From Pseudomonas sp. MRSN 12121 (GTDB lineage: Bacteria > Pseudomonadota > Gammaproteobacteria > Pseudomonadales > Pseudomonadaceae): a stretch of DNA of 64,000 bases. The DNA lies in NCBI RefSeq assembly GCF_000931465.1, contig NZ_CP010892.1, positions 124,001 to 188,000 on the forward strand, written 5' to 3'. Under the pieces are notes generated by a model that was not told where the DNA came from, made no database searches, and saw only the letters and a program-made list of their open reading frames with translations. Each line of letters opens with the position of its first letter. The first letter of the stretch is position 1. This document shows, piece by piece, positions 38,966-47,815 of the stretch. The translations under genes and the position numbers were made by a program.

Positions 38966-41122
38966 GTGGAATCAGAAGTCAGTCGAGTGCAACTCAGCCA
39001 TGATCCACGCGGCATGCATGACGACCCGCTGCTGGACGCGCTGCTGACCCTGTGTGCGCTGCACCAGAAGCCGGCCAGCGCAGCGATGCTGACCACCGGT
39101 TTGCCGTTACCCTCCCAGCGCCTGAGCGCCGAGCTGCTGCCCCGCGCCGCCGCTCGCGCCGGCCTGCAGGGGCGCCTGCTGCGGCGCAAGCTGGAGCAGA
39201 TTCCCGCCATCGCCATGCCCGCCCTGCTGTTGCTCAAGGACGGCCGCAGCGCCGTCCTGATCGGCTGGCAGGGTGAGGACCGCGCCCGCTTGCTGCTCAG
39301 CGAGAGCGACGGCGGCGAGGTCAGCGTCAGCCTCCAGGTGCTGGCCGACGATTACAGCGGGCGAGTGTTTTTCGCTCAGCCGCAGCACAAGTTCGACGTC
39401 AACCACGGCTCGCTGATTCCCCGCGCGCGTTCCTGGTTCCGCGACACCCTGAAGCGTTCGCGCTGGCTGTACGCCGACGCCATCGCCGCCAGTTTCCTGA
39501 TCAACATCATCGCCATGGCCGCGCCGCTGTTCGTGATGAACGTCTACGACCGCGTGGTGCCGAACCAGGCCGCCGCCACCCTGTGGGTGCTGGCCATCGG
39601 TATCACCGGCGCCTACCTGTTCGACCTGATCCTCAAGAGCCTGCGCAGCCTGTGCCTGGACCTGGCCGGCAAGAAAACCGACCTGATCATCTCGGCCACC
39701 TTGTTCGAGCGCATCGTCGGCATGGCCATGAAATACCGCCCGGCGCGGGTCGGCAGCTTTGCCCAGAACATCCACGAATTCCAGAGCCTGCGCGACTTCC
39801 TCGCCTCGCTGACCCTCACCAGCCTGATCGACCTGCCGTTCACCCTGCTGATCTTCCTGGTGATCGCCATTCTCGGCGGGCACCTGGTGTGGATTCCGGT
39901 GCTGGCCTTCCCGATTGCCCTGGGTATTGGCTACGCCCTGCAGAAGCCGCTGATCGCGACCATGGAGAAAACCATGGCCCTGGGCGCCGAGCGCCAGTCG
40001 AGCCTGATCGAGACGCTGGCCGGGCTGGACGCGGTGAAGGTCAACAACGCCGAAAGCGAACGCCAGTACCAGTGGGAGCAGACCATCGGCACTCTGGGCC
40101 GGCTCGAGCTGCGGGTGAAGATGCTGTCCAGCCTGGCGATGAACATCACCTTGCTGATCCAGCAACTGGCCGGGGTGATCATGATCGTCTTCGGCGTGTA
40201 CCAGATCATCGACGGCAACCTCAGCATGGGCGGCCTGATCGCCTGCTACATGCTCAGCGGCCGCGCCCTCAGCCCGCTGGCGTCGCTGTCCGGCCTGCTG
40301 ACCCGCTATCAGCAGGCGCGGGTGACCATGACTTCGGTCGACCAGATGATGGAGCTGCCCCAGGAGCGCAACTTCGACGAGCGCCCCCTGAGCCGCAACG
40401 TGCTGCAGGGCGCCATCGAGTGCCGGCAGTTGAACTTCACTTACCCGGGGCAACAGAACCCCGCATTGAAGAACATCAACCTGGTGATCAAGCCGGGCGA
40501 GAAGATTGGCATCATCGGCCGCAGCGGCTCGGGCAAGAGCTCCCTGGCCAAGCTGCTGGTGGGCCTGTACGCCCCGGACTCCGGCGCCTTGCTGGTGGAC
40601 GGCGTAGACATCCGGCAGATCGACGTCAGCGAGTTGCGCCACAACATCGGTTACGTGGCTCAGGACATCCAGCTGCTGGCCGGCACCCTGCGTGACAACC
40701 TGACTTCCGGCGCCCGTTACGTCGAGGACGAACTGGTGCTGCAGGCCGCCGAACTGGCCGGCGTGCACGAGTTCGCCCGGCTGCATCCGCAAGGCTACGA
40801 GCTGCAGGTGGGCGAGCGCGGGCAGAATCTGTCCGGCGGCCAGCGGCAGAACGTGGCCCTGGCCCGTGCCCTACTGCTCAACCCGCCGATCCTGCTGCTG
40901 GACGAACCGACCAGCGCCATGGACAACACCGGCGAAGAGCGCCTGAAACAACGCCTGCAAGCCGTGGTGGAAAACAAGACCATGGTGCTGGTCACCCACC
41001 GGGCTTCGTTGCTGTCGCTGGTGGATCGCCTGCTGGTGATCGACCGTGGGCAGATCCTGGCCGACGGACCGAAAGCGGTGGTGATGGAAGCGTTGAAGAA
41101 GGGGCAGATCAGTGTTGCTTAA
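38966..41122 (+). CDS. lapB: Type I secretion ABC transporter LapB
   Basis: This 718-residue permease-ATPase powers LapA export. The N-terminal ~130 residues form a C39-like domain without the catalytic cysteine, as is normal for RTX adhesin exporters (CLD type). The transmembrane domain follows, with WLYADAIAASFLINIIAMAAPLFVMN. The nucleotide-binding domain has Walker A IIGRSGSGKSS, signature LSGGQRQNVALARAL and Walker B ILLLDEPTSAMD. The start is GTG at 38966 (VESEVSRVQ), chosen because LapB homologues begin there; GTG 38957 adds three residues. It overlaps lapC by 11 nt. Confidence 0.95.
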   Translation: MESEVSRVQLSHDPRGMHDDPLLDALLTLCALHQKPASAAMLTTGLPLPSQRLSAELLPRAAARAGLQGRLLRRKLEQIPAIAMPALLLLKDGRSAVLIGWQGEDRARLLLSESDGGEVSVSLQVLADDYSGRVFFAQPQHKFDVNHGSLIPRARSWFRDTLKRSRWLYADAIAASFLINIIAMAAPLFVMNVYDRVVPNQAAATLWVLAIGITGAYLFDLILKSLRSLCLDLAGKKTDLIISATLFERIVGMAMKYRPARVGSFAQNIHEFQSLRDFLASLTLTSLIDLPFTLLIFLVIAILGGHLVWIPVLAFPIALGIGYALQKPLIATMEKTMALGAERQSSLIETLAGLDAVKVNNAESERQYQWEQTIGTLGRLELRVKMLSSLAMNITLLIQQLAGVIMIVFGVYQIIDGNLSMGGLIACYMLSGRALSPLASLSGLLTRYQQARVTMTSVDQMMELPQERNFDERPLSRNVLQGAIECRQLNFTYPGQQNPALKNINLVIKPGEKIGIIGRSGSGKSSLAKLLVGLYAPDSGALLVDGVDIRQIDVSELRHNIGYVAQDIQLLAGTLRDNLTSGARYVEDELVLQAAELAGVHEFARLHPQGYELQVGERGQNLSGGQRQNVALARALLLNPPILLLDEPTSAMDNTGEERLKQRLQAVVENKTMVLVTHRASLLSLVDRLLVIDRGQILADGPKAVVMEALKKGQISVA

Positions 41123-42479
41123 GTCCGGTGTCAAAGATTCCATCCTCCGCTACTTCAAAGGCACCGAATCGCTGCATGACCAGCCCCTGCCCGAGGTCAA
41201 CAAGGCGCTGATCGAAGACGCGCCGCGGGTTATCCGCCTGACCATCTGGGGCATCATCGGTTTCTTCCTGTTCCTGCTGCTGTGGGCCAACTTCGCGGTG
41301 ATCGACGAGGTGACCAAGGGCGAGGGCAAGGCGATCCCATCGTCCAAGGTGCAGAAGATCCAGAACCTGGAAGGCGGCATCGTTTCCGAGCTGTTCGTCA
41401 AGGAAGGCGAGATCGTCGAGGCCGGCGCCCCGCTGATCCGCCTGGACGACACGCGCTTCAAGTCCAACGTCGGCGAAACCGAGGCCGACCGGCTGTCGAT
41501 GCTGCTGCGCGTGGAGCGCCTGAGCGCGGAGATCGACGACCGTCCGCTGAATTTCCCCGCCGACGCCCTGGAAGCCGCACCCGGCCAGGCCGCCAGCGAG
41601 AAGTCGCTGTACGAAAGCCGCCGCCAGCAGCTGCACGACGAAGTCGGCGGCCTGCAGGAACAGCTGATCCAGAAGCAGCAGGAGCTGCGCGAGTTCACCT
41701 CCAAGCAGGCGCAGTACCGCCAGCAACTGGGCCTGCAGCGCCAGGAAATCGCCATGTCCGAGCCGTTGGTGGCCCAGGGCGCGGTGTCGCCGGTGGAAGT
41801 CTTGCGGCTCAAGCGCGCCGAGGTCGAAACCCGCGGGCAACTGGACGCCACCACCCTGGCGATCCCCCGTGCCGAATCGGCGATCAAGGAAGTGCAGCGC
41901 AAGATCGACGAAACCCGCGGCAAGTTCCGCAGCGAAGCCCTGACCCAGCTCAACGAGGCGCGCACCGAACTGAACAAGGCCAGCGCTACCGGCAAGGCCC
42001 TGGAAGACCGGGTCAGCCGGACCCTGGTCACCTCGCCGGTGCGCGGCATCGTCAAGCAACTGATGGTCAACACCATCGGCGGCGTGATCCAGCCGGGCAG
42101 CGACATGGTGGAAATCGTGCCGCTGGACGACACCCTGCTGGTGGAAGCGAAGATCCGCCCGCAGGACATCGCCTTCCTGCACCCGGGGCAGGAAGCGGTG
42201 GTCAAGTTCACCGCCTATGACTACACCATCTACGGCGGCCTGAAGGCCAAGCTGGAGCAGATCGGCGCCGACACCATCACCGACGAAGACAAGAAGACCA
42301 CCTACTACGTGATCAAGCTGCGCACCGAGCGCAGCCACCTGGGCACCGACGACAAGCCGCTGCTGATCATTCCGGGCATGGTCGCGTCGGTGGACATCAT
42401 CACCGGCAAGAAAAGCATCCTCAGCTACCTGCTCAAGCCAATCATCCGCGCCCGCGCCGAGGCGCTGCACGAGCGCTGA
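41112..42479 (+). CDS. lapC: HlyD-family membrane fusion protein LapC
   Basis: This 455-residue periplasmic adaptor links LapB to the outer-membrane channel. It has one N-terminal membrane helix (IWGIIGFFLFLLLWANFAV), a lipoyl/beta-barrel half-motif (KIQNLEGGIVSELFVKEGEIV) and a long alpha-helical hairpin (about 110-300). The HlyD C-terminal barrel shows RTLVTSPVRGIVKQL and PGQEAVVKFTAYDYTIYGGL. The start is GTG 41112 inside the lapB end, so translation is coupled. REP palindromes follow immediately, marking the end of the operon. Confidence 0.95.
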   Translation: MLLKSGVKDSILRYFKGTESLHDQPLPEVNKALIEDAPRVIRLTIWGIIGFFLFLLLWANFAVIDEVTKGEGKAIPSSKVQKIQNLEGGIVSELFVKEGEIVEAGAPLIRLDDTRFKSNVGETEADRLSMLLRVERLSAEIDDRPLNFPADALEAAPGQAASEKSLYESRRQQLHDEVGGLQEQLIQKQQELREFTSKQAQYRQQLGLQRQEIAMSEPLVAQGAVSPVEVLRLKRAEVETRGQLDATTLAIPRAESAIKEVQRKIDETRGKFRSEALTQLNEARTELNKASATGKALEDRVSRTLVTSPVRGIVKQLMVNTIGGVIQPGSDMVEIVPLDDTLLVEAKIRPQDIAFLHPGQEAVVKFTAYDYTIYGGLKAKLEQIGADTITDEDKKTTYYVIKLRTERSHLGTDDKPLLIIPGMVASVDIITGKKSILSYLLKPIIRARAEALHER

Positions 42480-42490
42480 TCTTTAAATCC

Positions 42491-42549
42491 CATCGCGAGC
42501 AAGCTTCGCTCCTACGCTCCCCCTGTAGGAGCGAAGCTTGCTCGCGATG
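42491..42549. repeat. REP palindrome pair with perfect 24-bp arms
   Basis: Left arm 42491-42514 (starting CATCGCGAGCAAGCTTCGCT) is exactly reverse-complementary to right arm 42526-42549, with an 11-nt spacer (CGCTCCCCCTG). It is a typical Pseudomonas REP doublet (REPIN-like) just after lapC and could form a very stable mRNA 3' hairpin. No REP-associated tyrosine transposase gene is in the window. Confidence 0.9.
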
Positions 42550-42762
42550 GCGCCAGTTAATTCACCACTGAATTCCCCGCCCGAATCGCCATATCGTTAT
42601 TCACTAACGGTATTTAAATTTAGTTTCTTATATCTATAAAGTCGTCTCCCTGCGTACCTGCCGACCAATCGGCGCGCCGCACGACAATGAACCCACACGG
42701 GACCACCGTGAGTTTCTGATCGACGCGCGCGCCACCGGGCGTGCTTTGCGTGGGAGTGATTT

Positions 42763-43653
42763 ATGTCCGTACCCTCTCCAAGTGCCGCGCCCATCGCCGC
42801 ACAAGCTTTTGCCATCCGCCCGTTCGACGGCGCCGTCGGTGCCGAGATCGTCGGCCTGGACCTGGCCCTGCCGGTCAGCGACCAGGACTTCGCGCGCATC
42901 CACCGGGCGCACCTGGACCATCACGTCGTGGTGTTTCGCGACCAGCGCATCACTCCCGAACAACAGATCGCCTTCAGTCGCCGTTTCGGCGTGCTGCAGA
43001 TCCACGTGCTCAAGCAGTTCCTGCTGGCCGGGCACCCGGAAATCCTCATCGTTTCCAACATCGTCGAAAACGGCCAGTCCATCGGCCTGGGGGACGCCGG
43101 CAAGTTCTGGCATTCCGATCTTTCCTATAAAGAGCTGCCGAGCCTGGGTTCGATGCTGCATGCCCAGGAGCTGCCGTCCGAGGGCGGCGACACCCTGTTC
43201 GCCGACATGCACAAGGCCTGGGACAGCTTGCCGCAAGCGCTGCGCAACGCCGTCGAGGGCCGCCAGGCCGCGCATTCCTACACCGCGCGCTACAGCGAGA
43301 CCAAGTTCGAGGGCAACTGGCGCCCGACCCTGACCCCGGAGCAGCTGGCCCAGGTCCAGGAAGTGGTGCACCCGGTCGTCCGTACCCATCCGGAAAACGG
43401 CCGCAAGGCGCTGTTCGTCAGCGAAGGCTTCACCACCCGCATCGTCGGCCTGCCCGAAGACGAGAGCCGTCAGCTGCTGGCCGAGCTGTACGCCCACAGC
43501 GTGCTGCCGGAAAACATCTACCGCCATCAGTGGCAGCCCCATGACCTGGTGTTCTGGGACAACCGTTCGCTGATCCACCTGGCCGCCGGCTGCCCCAGCC
43601 ATCTGCGCCGCAAGCTGTACCGCACCACCATCCAGGGCGACGCCCCTTACTGA
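42763..43653 (+). CDS. TauD/TfdA-family Fe(II)/2-oxoglutarate dioxygenase
   Basis: This 296-residue dioxygenase oxidises a small substrate with 2-oxoglutarate and Fe(II). TauD, TfdA and AtsK of this family break down taurine, 2,4-D and alkyl sulfates. Metal ligands are H117, D119 (WHSDLSY) and H272 (DNRSLIHLA), with the 2-oxoglutarate arginine at R283. Its length is normal. It is the first of a four-gene plus-strand set with an SsuABC-type importer, which implies the imported compound is its substrate. The actual substrate (sulfonate, sulfate ester, other) cannot be read from the sequence. A 42550-42762 AT-rich gap holds its promoter. Confidence 0.88.
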   Translation: MSVPSPSAAPIAAQAFAIRPFDGAVGAEIVGLDLALPVSDQDFARIHRAHLDHHVVVFRDQRITPEQQIAFSRRFGVLQIHVLKQFLLAGHPEILIVSNIVENGQSIGLGDAGKFWHSDLSYKELPSLGSMLHAQELPSEGGDTLFADMHKAWDSLPQALRNAVEGRQAAHSYTARYSETKFEGNWRPTLTPEQLAQVQEVVHPVVRTHPENGRKALFVSEGFTTRIVGLPEDESRQLLAELYAHSVLPENIYRHQWQPHDLVFWDNRSLIHLAAGCPSHLRRKLYRTTIQGDAPY

Positions 43654-43680
43654 TCGGCCCCTCACGGCAGGAGAATCACC

Positions 43681-44718
43681 ATGTCCCAACCGACTCAACG
43701 CCGCCCGCGCCTGGGCCAACTGGCCGCCGCCATCGGCCTGGGCTTCAGCCTGCTGGCCGGTAGCCTGGTCGCGCCGGCGACGGCCCAGGCCGAAGGCGAG
43801 ATCCGCATCGCCGAACAATTCGGCATCGTCTATCTGCTGCTCAACGTGGTGCGCGACCAGAACCTGATCGAGAAGCACGGCAAGGAAGAGGGCATCGATA
43901 TCAAGGTCGACTGGACCCAGTTGTCCGGCGGCGCGGCGGTCAATGACGCCCTGCTTTCCGGCTCCATCGACATTGCCGGGGCCGGTGTCGGCCCGCTGCT
44001 GACCATCTGGGATCGCACCCATGGCAAGCAGAACGTCAAGGCCGTGGCGTCGCTGGGCAATTTCCCTTACTACCTGCTGAGCAACAATCCCAAGGTCAAG
44101 ACCATTGCCGATTTCACCGAGCAGGACCGTATCGCGGTGCCGGCGGTGGGGGTTTCCGTGCAGTCGCGATTCCTGCAGTACGCGGCGGCCAAGCAGTGGG
44201 GCGACAAGGAATTCAATCGCCTGGACAAATACACCGTCGCCGTTCCACACCCGGACGCCACGGCGGCGCTGATCGCCGGCGGTACCGAGCTGACCGGGCA
44301 TTTCTCCAACCCGCCGTTCCAGGACCAGGCCCTGGCCAACCCGAACGTGCACGTGGTGCTCGACACCTACGACCTGCTGGGGCCGAACTCGCCGACGGTG
44401 CTGTTCGCCACCGAGAAATTCCGCAACGAGAATCCGAAGACCTACAAGGCCTTCGTCGAGGCGCTGGCCGAGGCCGCCGACTTCGCCCAGAAGGACAAGG
44501 GCGCCGCAGCGGACACCTACATCCGCGTGACCAAGGCCAAGATCGATCGCGCGGCCTTGCTGAAAATCATCGACAGCCCGCAGTACGAGTTCACCGTCAC
44601 GCCGAAAAACACCTACCCGCTGGCCGAGTTCCTCTACCGCGTGGGCGCGATCAAGAACAAACCGCAATCGTGGAAGGACTACTTCTTCCAGGACGCCACC
44701 CCGCTGCAAGGGAGCTGA
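43681..44718 (+). CDS. ABC transporter substrate-binding protein (SsuA/TauA/NMT1-like)
   Basis: This 345-residue periplasmic binding protein has a signal peptide (LAAAIGLGFSLLAGSLVAPATAQAEG, cleavage near residue 38). An NMT1-type fold follows: IRIAEQFGIVYLLLNVVRDQ, DWTQLSGGAAVNDALLSGSIDIAGAG, GNFPYYLLSNNPKVKTIADF. This family binds sulfonates, taurine, nitrate or thiamine precursors. A strong SD (CAGGAG) lies 8 nt before the ATG, 27 nt after the dioxygenase. The ligand is unknown. Co-location with a TauD-like enzyme favours an organosulfur compound. Confidence 0.9.
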   Translation: MSQPTQRRPRLGQLAAAIGLGFSLLAGSLVAPATAQAEGEIRIAEQFGIVYLLLNVVRDQNLIEKHGKEEGIDIKVDWTQLSGGAAVNDALLSGSIDIAGAGVGPLLTIWDRTHGKQNVKAVASLGNFPYYLLSNNPKVKTIADFTEQDRIAVPAVGVSVQSRFLQYAAAKQWGDKEFNRLDKYTVAVPHPDATAALIAGGTELTGHFSNPPFQDQALANPNVHVVLDTYDLLGPNSPTVLFATEKFRNENPKTYKAFVEALAEAADFAQKDKGAAADTYIRVTKAKIDRAALLKIIDSPQYEFTVTPKNTYPLAEFLYRVGAIKNKPQSWKDYFFQDATPLQGS

Positions 44719-44723
44719 CTGCG

Positions 44724-45584
44724 ATGAATGCCCCCTTGCCAGGCCACACGGCCAGCAATCCGACCGCGACCGCGCAGGCGCTGCTTGCGGTCGACCAGGT
44801 CAGCCTGGAATACCGCACCCCGCAGCGCGTGGTGCGGGCCACCCACCAAGTCAGTTTCGACGTCGACCCCGCCGACCGTTTCGTCCTGCTCGGGCCTTCG
44901 GGCTGCGGCAAGTCGACCCTGCTCAAGGCGGTCGCCGGTTTCATCCCGCCCTGTGAAGGCGAGATCCGCCTGCAAGGGCAACGCGTCAGCCAGCCGGGGC
45001 CGGACCGGATCGTGGTGTTCCAGGAGTTCGACCAACTGCCCCCGTGGAAAACCGTGAAGCAGAACGTGATGTTCCCGCTACTGGCGTCCCGGACGTCGAA
45101 CCGCCGCGACGCCGAGGAGCGTGCGCTGCATTACCTGGACAAGGTCGGCCTGGCGGCGTTCGCCGATGCCTATCCGCATACTTTGTCCGGCGGCATGAAG
45201 GCCCGGGTGGCCATTGCCCGGGCCCTGGCGATGCAGCCGAAGATCCTGCTGATGGACGAGCCCTTCGCCGCCCTCGACGCCCTGACCCGGCGCAAGATGC
45301 AGGAAGAGTTGCTGCTGCTCTGGGAGGAGGTGCGCTTTACCCTGTTGTTCGTCACTCACTCCATCGAGGAGGCGCTGGTGGTGGGCAATCGCATCCTCCT
45401 GCTGTCGCCGCATCCGGGGCGGGTGCGGGCGGAAATCCACAGCCACCAGTACGACCTGCAAAGCCTGGGCGGCGTGGCCTTCCAGCAGACGGCGCGGCGT
45501 ATCCACCGGCTGCTGTTCGACGAAGGCCAGGCGCCGGAAACCGAGCGCGAGCTGGACTTCACCGATATCCGTATCGCTTATTGA
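44724..45584 (+). CDS. ABC transporter ATP-binding protein (SsuB/TauB-like)
   Basis: This 286-residue ATPase has Walker A LLGPSGCGKSTLLKAVAG, Q-loop FQEFDQLPPWKTV, signature LSGGMKARVAIARALAM, Walker B ILLMDEPFAALDA and the switch histidine in FVTHSIEEAL. The Q-loop and signature regions are of the nitrate/taurine/sulfonate importer class. It starts 5 nt after the binding-protein stop. The N-terminal ~20 residues are an Ala/Pro/Thr-rich extension. Confidence 0.9.
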   Translation: MNAPLPGHTASNPTATAQALLAVDQVSLEYRTPQRVVRATHQVSFDVDPADRFVLLGPSGCGKSTLLKAVAGFIPPCEGEIRLQGQRVSQPGPDRIVVFQEFDQLPPWKTVKQNVMFPLLASRTSNRRDAEERALHYLDKVGLAAFADAYPHTLSGGMKARVAIARALAMQPKILLMDEPFAALDALTRRKMQEELLLLWEEVRFTLLFVTHSIEEALVVGNRILLLSPHPGRVRAEIHSHQYDLQSLGGVAFQQTARRIHRLLFDEGQAPETERELDFTDIRIAY

Positions 45585-45617
45585 ACCTGTAGGCCGACCT
45601 TGCATTAGGAGCACCCG

Positions 45618-46484
45618 ATGAGCCATTCACCACCTGTTCGCCAGGAATACGAAGTCGCCCTCGAACCGCTGCTGGCGGTGCCGCTGGAGCGCGACTTGCC
45701 GCTGGGCCAGCGCCTCTGGCAGCAGGGCTGGCTGCGCAAGAGCCTGATCCTGGTCGTGCTGGCGCTGCTCTGGGAGGCCGTGGCCCGCTACCAGAACAAC
45801 GACCTGCTGCTGCCGGGTTTCCTGCAGACCGCCAGCGCGCTGTACCACGGCCTGCTCAGCGGTGAACTGCTGGGCAAGGTCGGCATTTCCCTGGTCGTGC
45901 TGCTCAAGGGTTACCTGATCGGCATCGTCCTGGCCTTCGCCCTGACCACCCTGGCGGTGTCGACCCAGGTGGGCCGCGACCTGCTGAGCACCCTGACGTC
46001 GATGTTCAACCCGTTGCCCGCGATTGCCCTGCTGCCGCTGGCCCTGCTGTGGTTCGGCCTGGGCGAGAACAGCCTGATTTTCGTGCTGGTGCATTCGGTG
46101 CTCTGGGCCTTGGCCCTGAATACCTACGCCGGCTTTCTCGGGGTTTCGGAAACCCTGCGCATGGCCGGGCGCAACTACGGGCTCAAGGGCATGCGCTTCG
46201 TGCTGTTCATCCTGATCCCGGCGGCGCTGCCCTCGATCCTCGCCGGCCTGAAAATCGGCTGGGCCTTCGCCTGGCGCACCCTGATCGCCGCCGAACTGGT
46301 GTTCGGCGCCAGCAGCGGCAAAGGCGGCCTGGGCTGGTACATCTTCCAGAACCGCAACGAGCTGTACACCGACAAGGTCTTCGCCGGCCTGGCGGTGGTG
46401 ATCCTGATCGGCCTGCTGGTGGAAAACCTGGTCTTCGACAGCCTCGAACGCATCACCGTAAAACGCTGGGGCATGCAACGCTGA
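45618..46484 (+). CDS. ABC transporter permease (SsuC/TauC-like)
   Basis: This 288-residue inner-membrane permease has about six membrane segments, starting LILVVLALLWEAVARY, and a BPD-transporter loop with the EAA-like motif (GRNYGLKGMRFVLFILIPAALPSILAGLKIG). It completes the importer with the two preceding genes. SD TTAGGAG lies at good spacing. It ends the four-gene unit before a REP-like element. Confidence 0.9.
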   Translation: MSHSPPVRQEYEVALEPLLAVPLERDLPLGQRLWQQGWLRKSLILVVLALLWEAVARYQNNDLLLPGFLQTASALYHGLLSGELLGKVGISLVVLLKGYLIGIVLAFALTTLAVSTQVGRDLLSTLTSMFNPLPAIALLPLALLWFGLGENSLIFVLVHSVLWALALNTYAGFLGVSETLRMAGRNYGLKGMRFVLFILIPAALPSILAGLKIGWAFAWRTLIAAELVFGASSGKGGLGWYIFQNRNELYTDKVFAGLAVVILIGLLVENLVFDSLERITVKRWGMQR

Positions 46485-46502
46485 GCACCTGAAATACCGC
46501 CG

Positions 46503-46562
46503 CCCCCGTAGCCGCTGCCGAGCGCCAGCGAGGCTGCGATCGGCCCCGCAGGGGCCGCAAAA
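46503..46562. repeat. REP-like intergenic element of a second Pseudomonas type
   Basis: GTAGCCGCTGCCGAGCGCCA-GCGAGGCTGCGATCGGCC, followed by CCGCAGGGGCCGC, is a recurrent intergenic palindromic element of fluorescent pseudomonads. It differs from the TAGGAGCGA type seen elsewhere in this window. It separates the importer unit from the LysR gene. Confidence 0.65.
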
Positions 46563-46679
46563 CCTGGCGATGCATTCCGCCTGGCACCCTGCGTGCGCAG
46601 CAGGGGGCAGTATCCGCGGTTGAAATGACCCTGCTAGCATTGCGTCTGACTCACCCCCAGCCAGACACGAGTGCTCAGC

Positions 46680-47603
46680 ATGCAACTTCCAGACATGAAC
46701 CTGCTGGTCGCCCTCGACGCCCTGCTCGACGAGGGCAGCGTGGTCGGCGCCGCGCGGCGCATGAACCTCAGCCCGGCGGCCATGAGCCGGACCCTCACGC
46801 GGATCCGCGAGGCGCTGGGCGACCCGGTCCTGGTGCGCGCCGGCCGCGGCCTGGTGCCCACGCCCAAGGCCCTGGAGCTGCGCGGCCAGGTGCGCGACCT
46901 GGTGGAGCAGGCGGCGCTGCTGTTCCGTTCCGCCGACAAGGTGGACCTCGGCACCCTGCGCCGACGCTTCAACGTGCGCGCCAACGACTTTTTCGTTGGC
47001 GTCTATGGCGGCCGCCTGATGGACACCCTGGAGCGCCAGGCGCCGCACTGCGAACTGCGTTTCGTCCCCGAAGGCGATGGCGACGACGAGGCCCTGCGGG
47101 AAGGGCGGATCGACCTGCGCATCAGCAATACCCGGCCGCTGACGCCGGAAGTGAAGGTGCAGAACCTGTTCTCCACGACCTTCGTCGGCCTGGTCCGCGA
47201 GCATCACCCGTTGCTCGACGACGAAATCACCGCCGAGCGTTTTGCCGCGTTTCCGCATATCAGCATGTCCCGGCGCGGTATCGCCCGCGGGCCGATCGAC
47301 GCCGCGCTCGGCGAACTGGGGCTGGAGCGCCGGGTGCCGCTGGTCGCGCCGAGCTTTCATGCCGCGATGTTCATGCTGCCGGACTCGGACCTGATCCTGC
47401 CGGTGCCCAGGGAGACCCTGCTCAGCGTGTCGCGGCTGGGCCTGCGCCTGGGCTCGTTCGCCTTGCCGATCGCGCTGCCGACCCTGGTGCTGACCCAGGC
47501 CTGGCACCCGCGCTACGACAAGGACCCGGCCCACAAGTGGTTCCGCGAAACCCTGCGCGCCACCTGCAACGAAACCTGGCACGCCGCGCAACCCCAACCC
47601 TGA
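46680..47603 (+). CDS. LysR-family transcriptional regulator
   Basis: This 307-residue regulator has an N-terminal winged HTH (MNLLVALDALLDEGSVVGAARRMNLSPAAMSRTLTRIREALGDPVL, residues ~5-65) and a LysR substrate-binding domain related to the NodD/SyrM/PcpR subgroup. The start is ATG 46680; GTG 46671 would add three residues and neither has a good SD. It is co-oriented with both the upstream importer set and the downstream efflux operon. A dyad lies in the efflux promoter, so the pump is a reasonable target, but regulation of the importer is equally possible. Confidence 0.87.
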   Translation: MQLPDMNLLVALDALLDEGSVVGAARRMNLSPAAMSRTLTRIREALGDPVLVRAGRGLVPTPKALELRGQVRDLVEQAALLFRSADKVDLGTLRRRFNVRANDFFVGVYGGRLMDTLERQAPHCELRFVPEGDGDDEALREGRIDLRISNTRPLTPEVKVQNLFSTTFVGLVREHHPLLDDEITAERFAAFPHISMSRRGIARGPIDAALGELGLERRVPLVAPSFHAAMFMLPDSDLILPVPRETLLSVSRLGLRLGSFALPIALPTLVLTQAWHPRYDKDPAHKWFRETLRATCNETWHAAQPQP

Positions 47604-47607
47604 GCCC

Positions 47608-47695
47608 GTAGGAGCGAGGCTTGCCCGCGATGAACGATAACGCGGTGCTTCAGATAAACCGCGGTGCTGCCATCGCGGGCAAGCCTCGCTCCTAC
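47608..47695. repeat. REP pair with perfect 25-bp arms
   Basis: Arm 47608-47632 (GTAGGAGCGAGGCTTGCCCG...) is exactly reverse-complementary to arm 47671-47695. The central ~38 nt contain smaller repeats (CGCGGTGCTT / CCGCGGTGCTG). It is a REP doublet between the LysR gene and the efflux operon. Confidence 0.9.
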
Positions 47696-47730
47696 AGAAT
47701 CCAAAATCCTCCATCGTTGTGTCTGGCGCA

Positions 47731-47749
47731 CTTATAAGCTGTCGATAAG
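47731..47749 (+). promoter_or_regulatory. Dyad CTTAT-N9-ATAAG in the efflux operon promoter
   Basis: CTTATAAGCTGTCGATAAG lies 67 nt upstream of the efflux operon start. LysR-type regulators often recognise interrupted dyads of this size. It is a candidate operator by symmetry and position only. Confidence 0.4.
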
Positions 47750-47815
47750 TCAGTTTTCGTCAGCTTTGCGGCTTCATAAACTGCTCCGGTATCTTTTCTG
47801 CGGAGTCGTTTCCCC

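Noticed and set aside
39010..39400. An active C39 bacteriocin-type peptidase domain in LapB
   Set aside because: The N-terminal domain lacks the catalytic Cys/His arrangement. It is the C39-like domain normal for RTX adhesin exporters.
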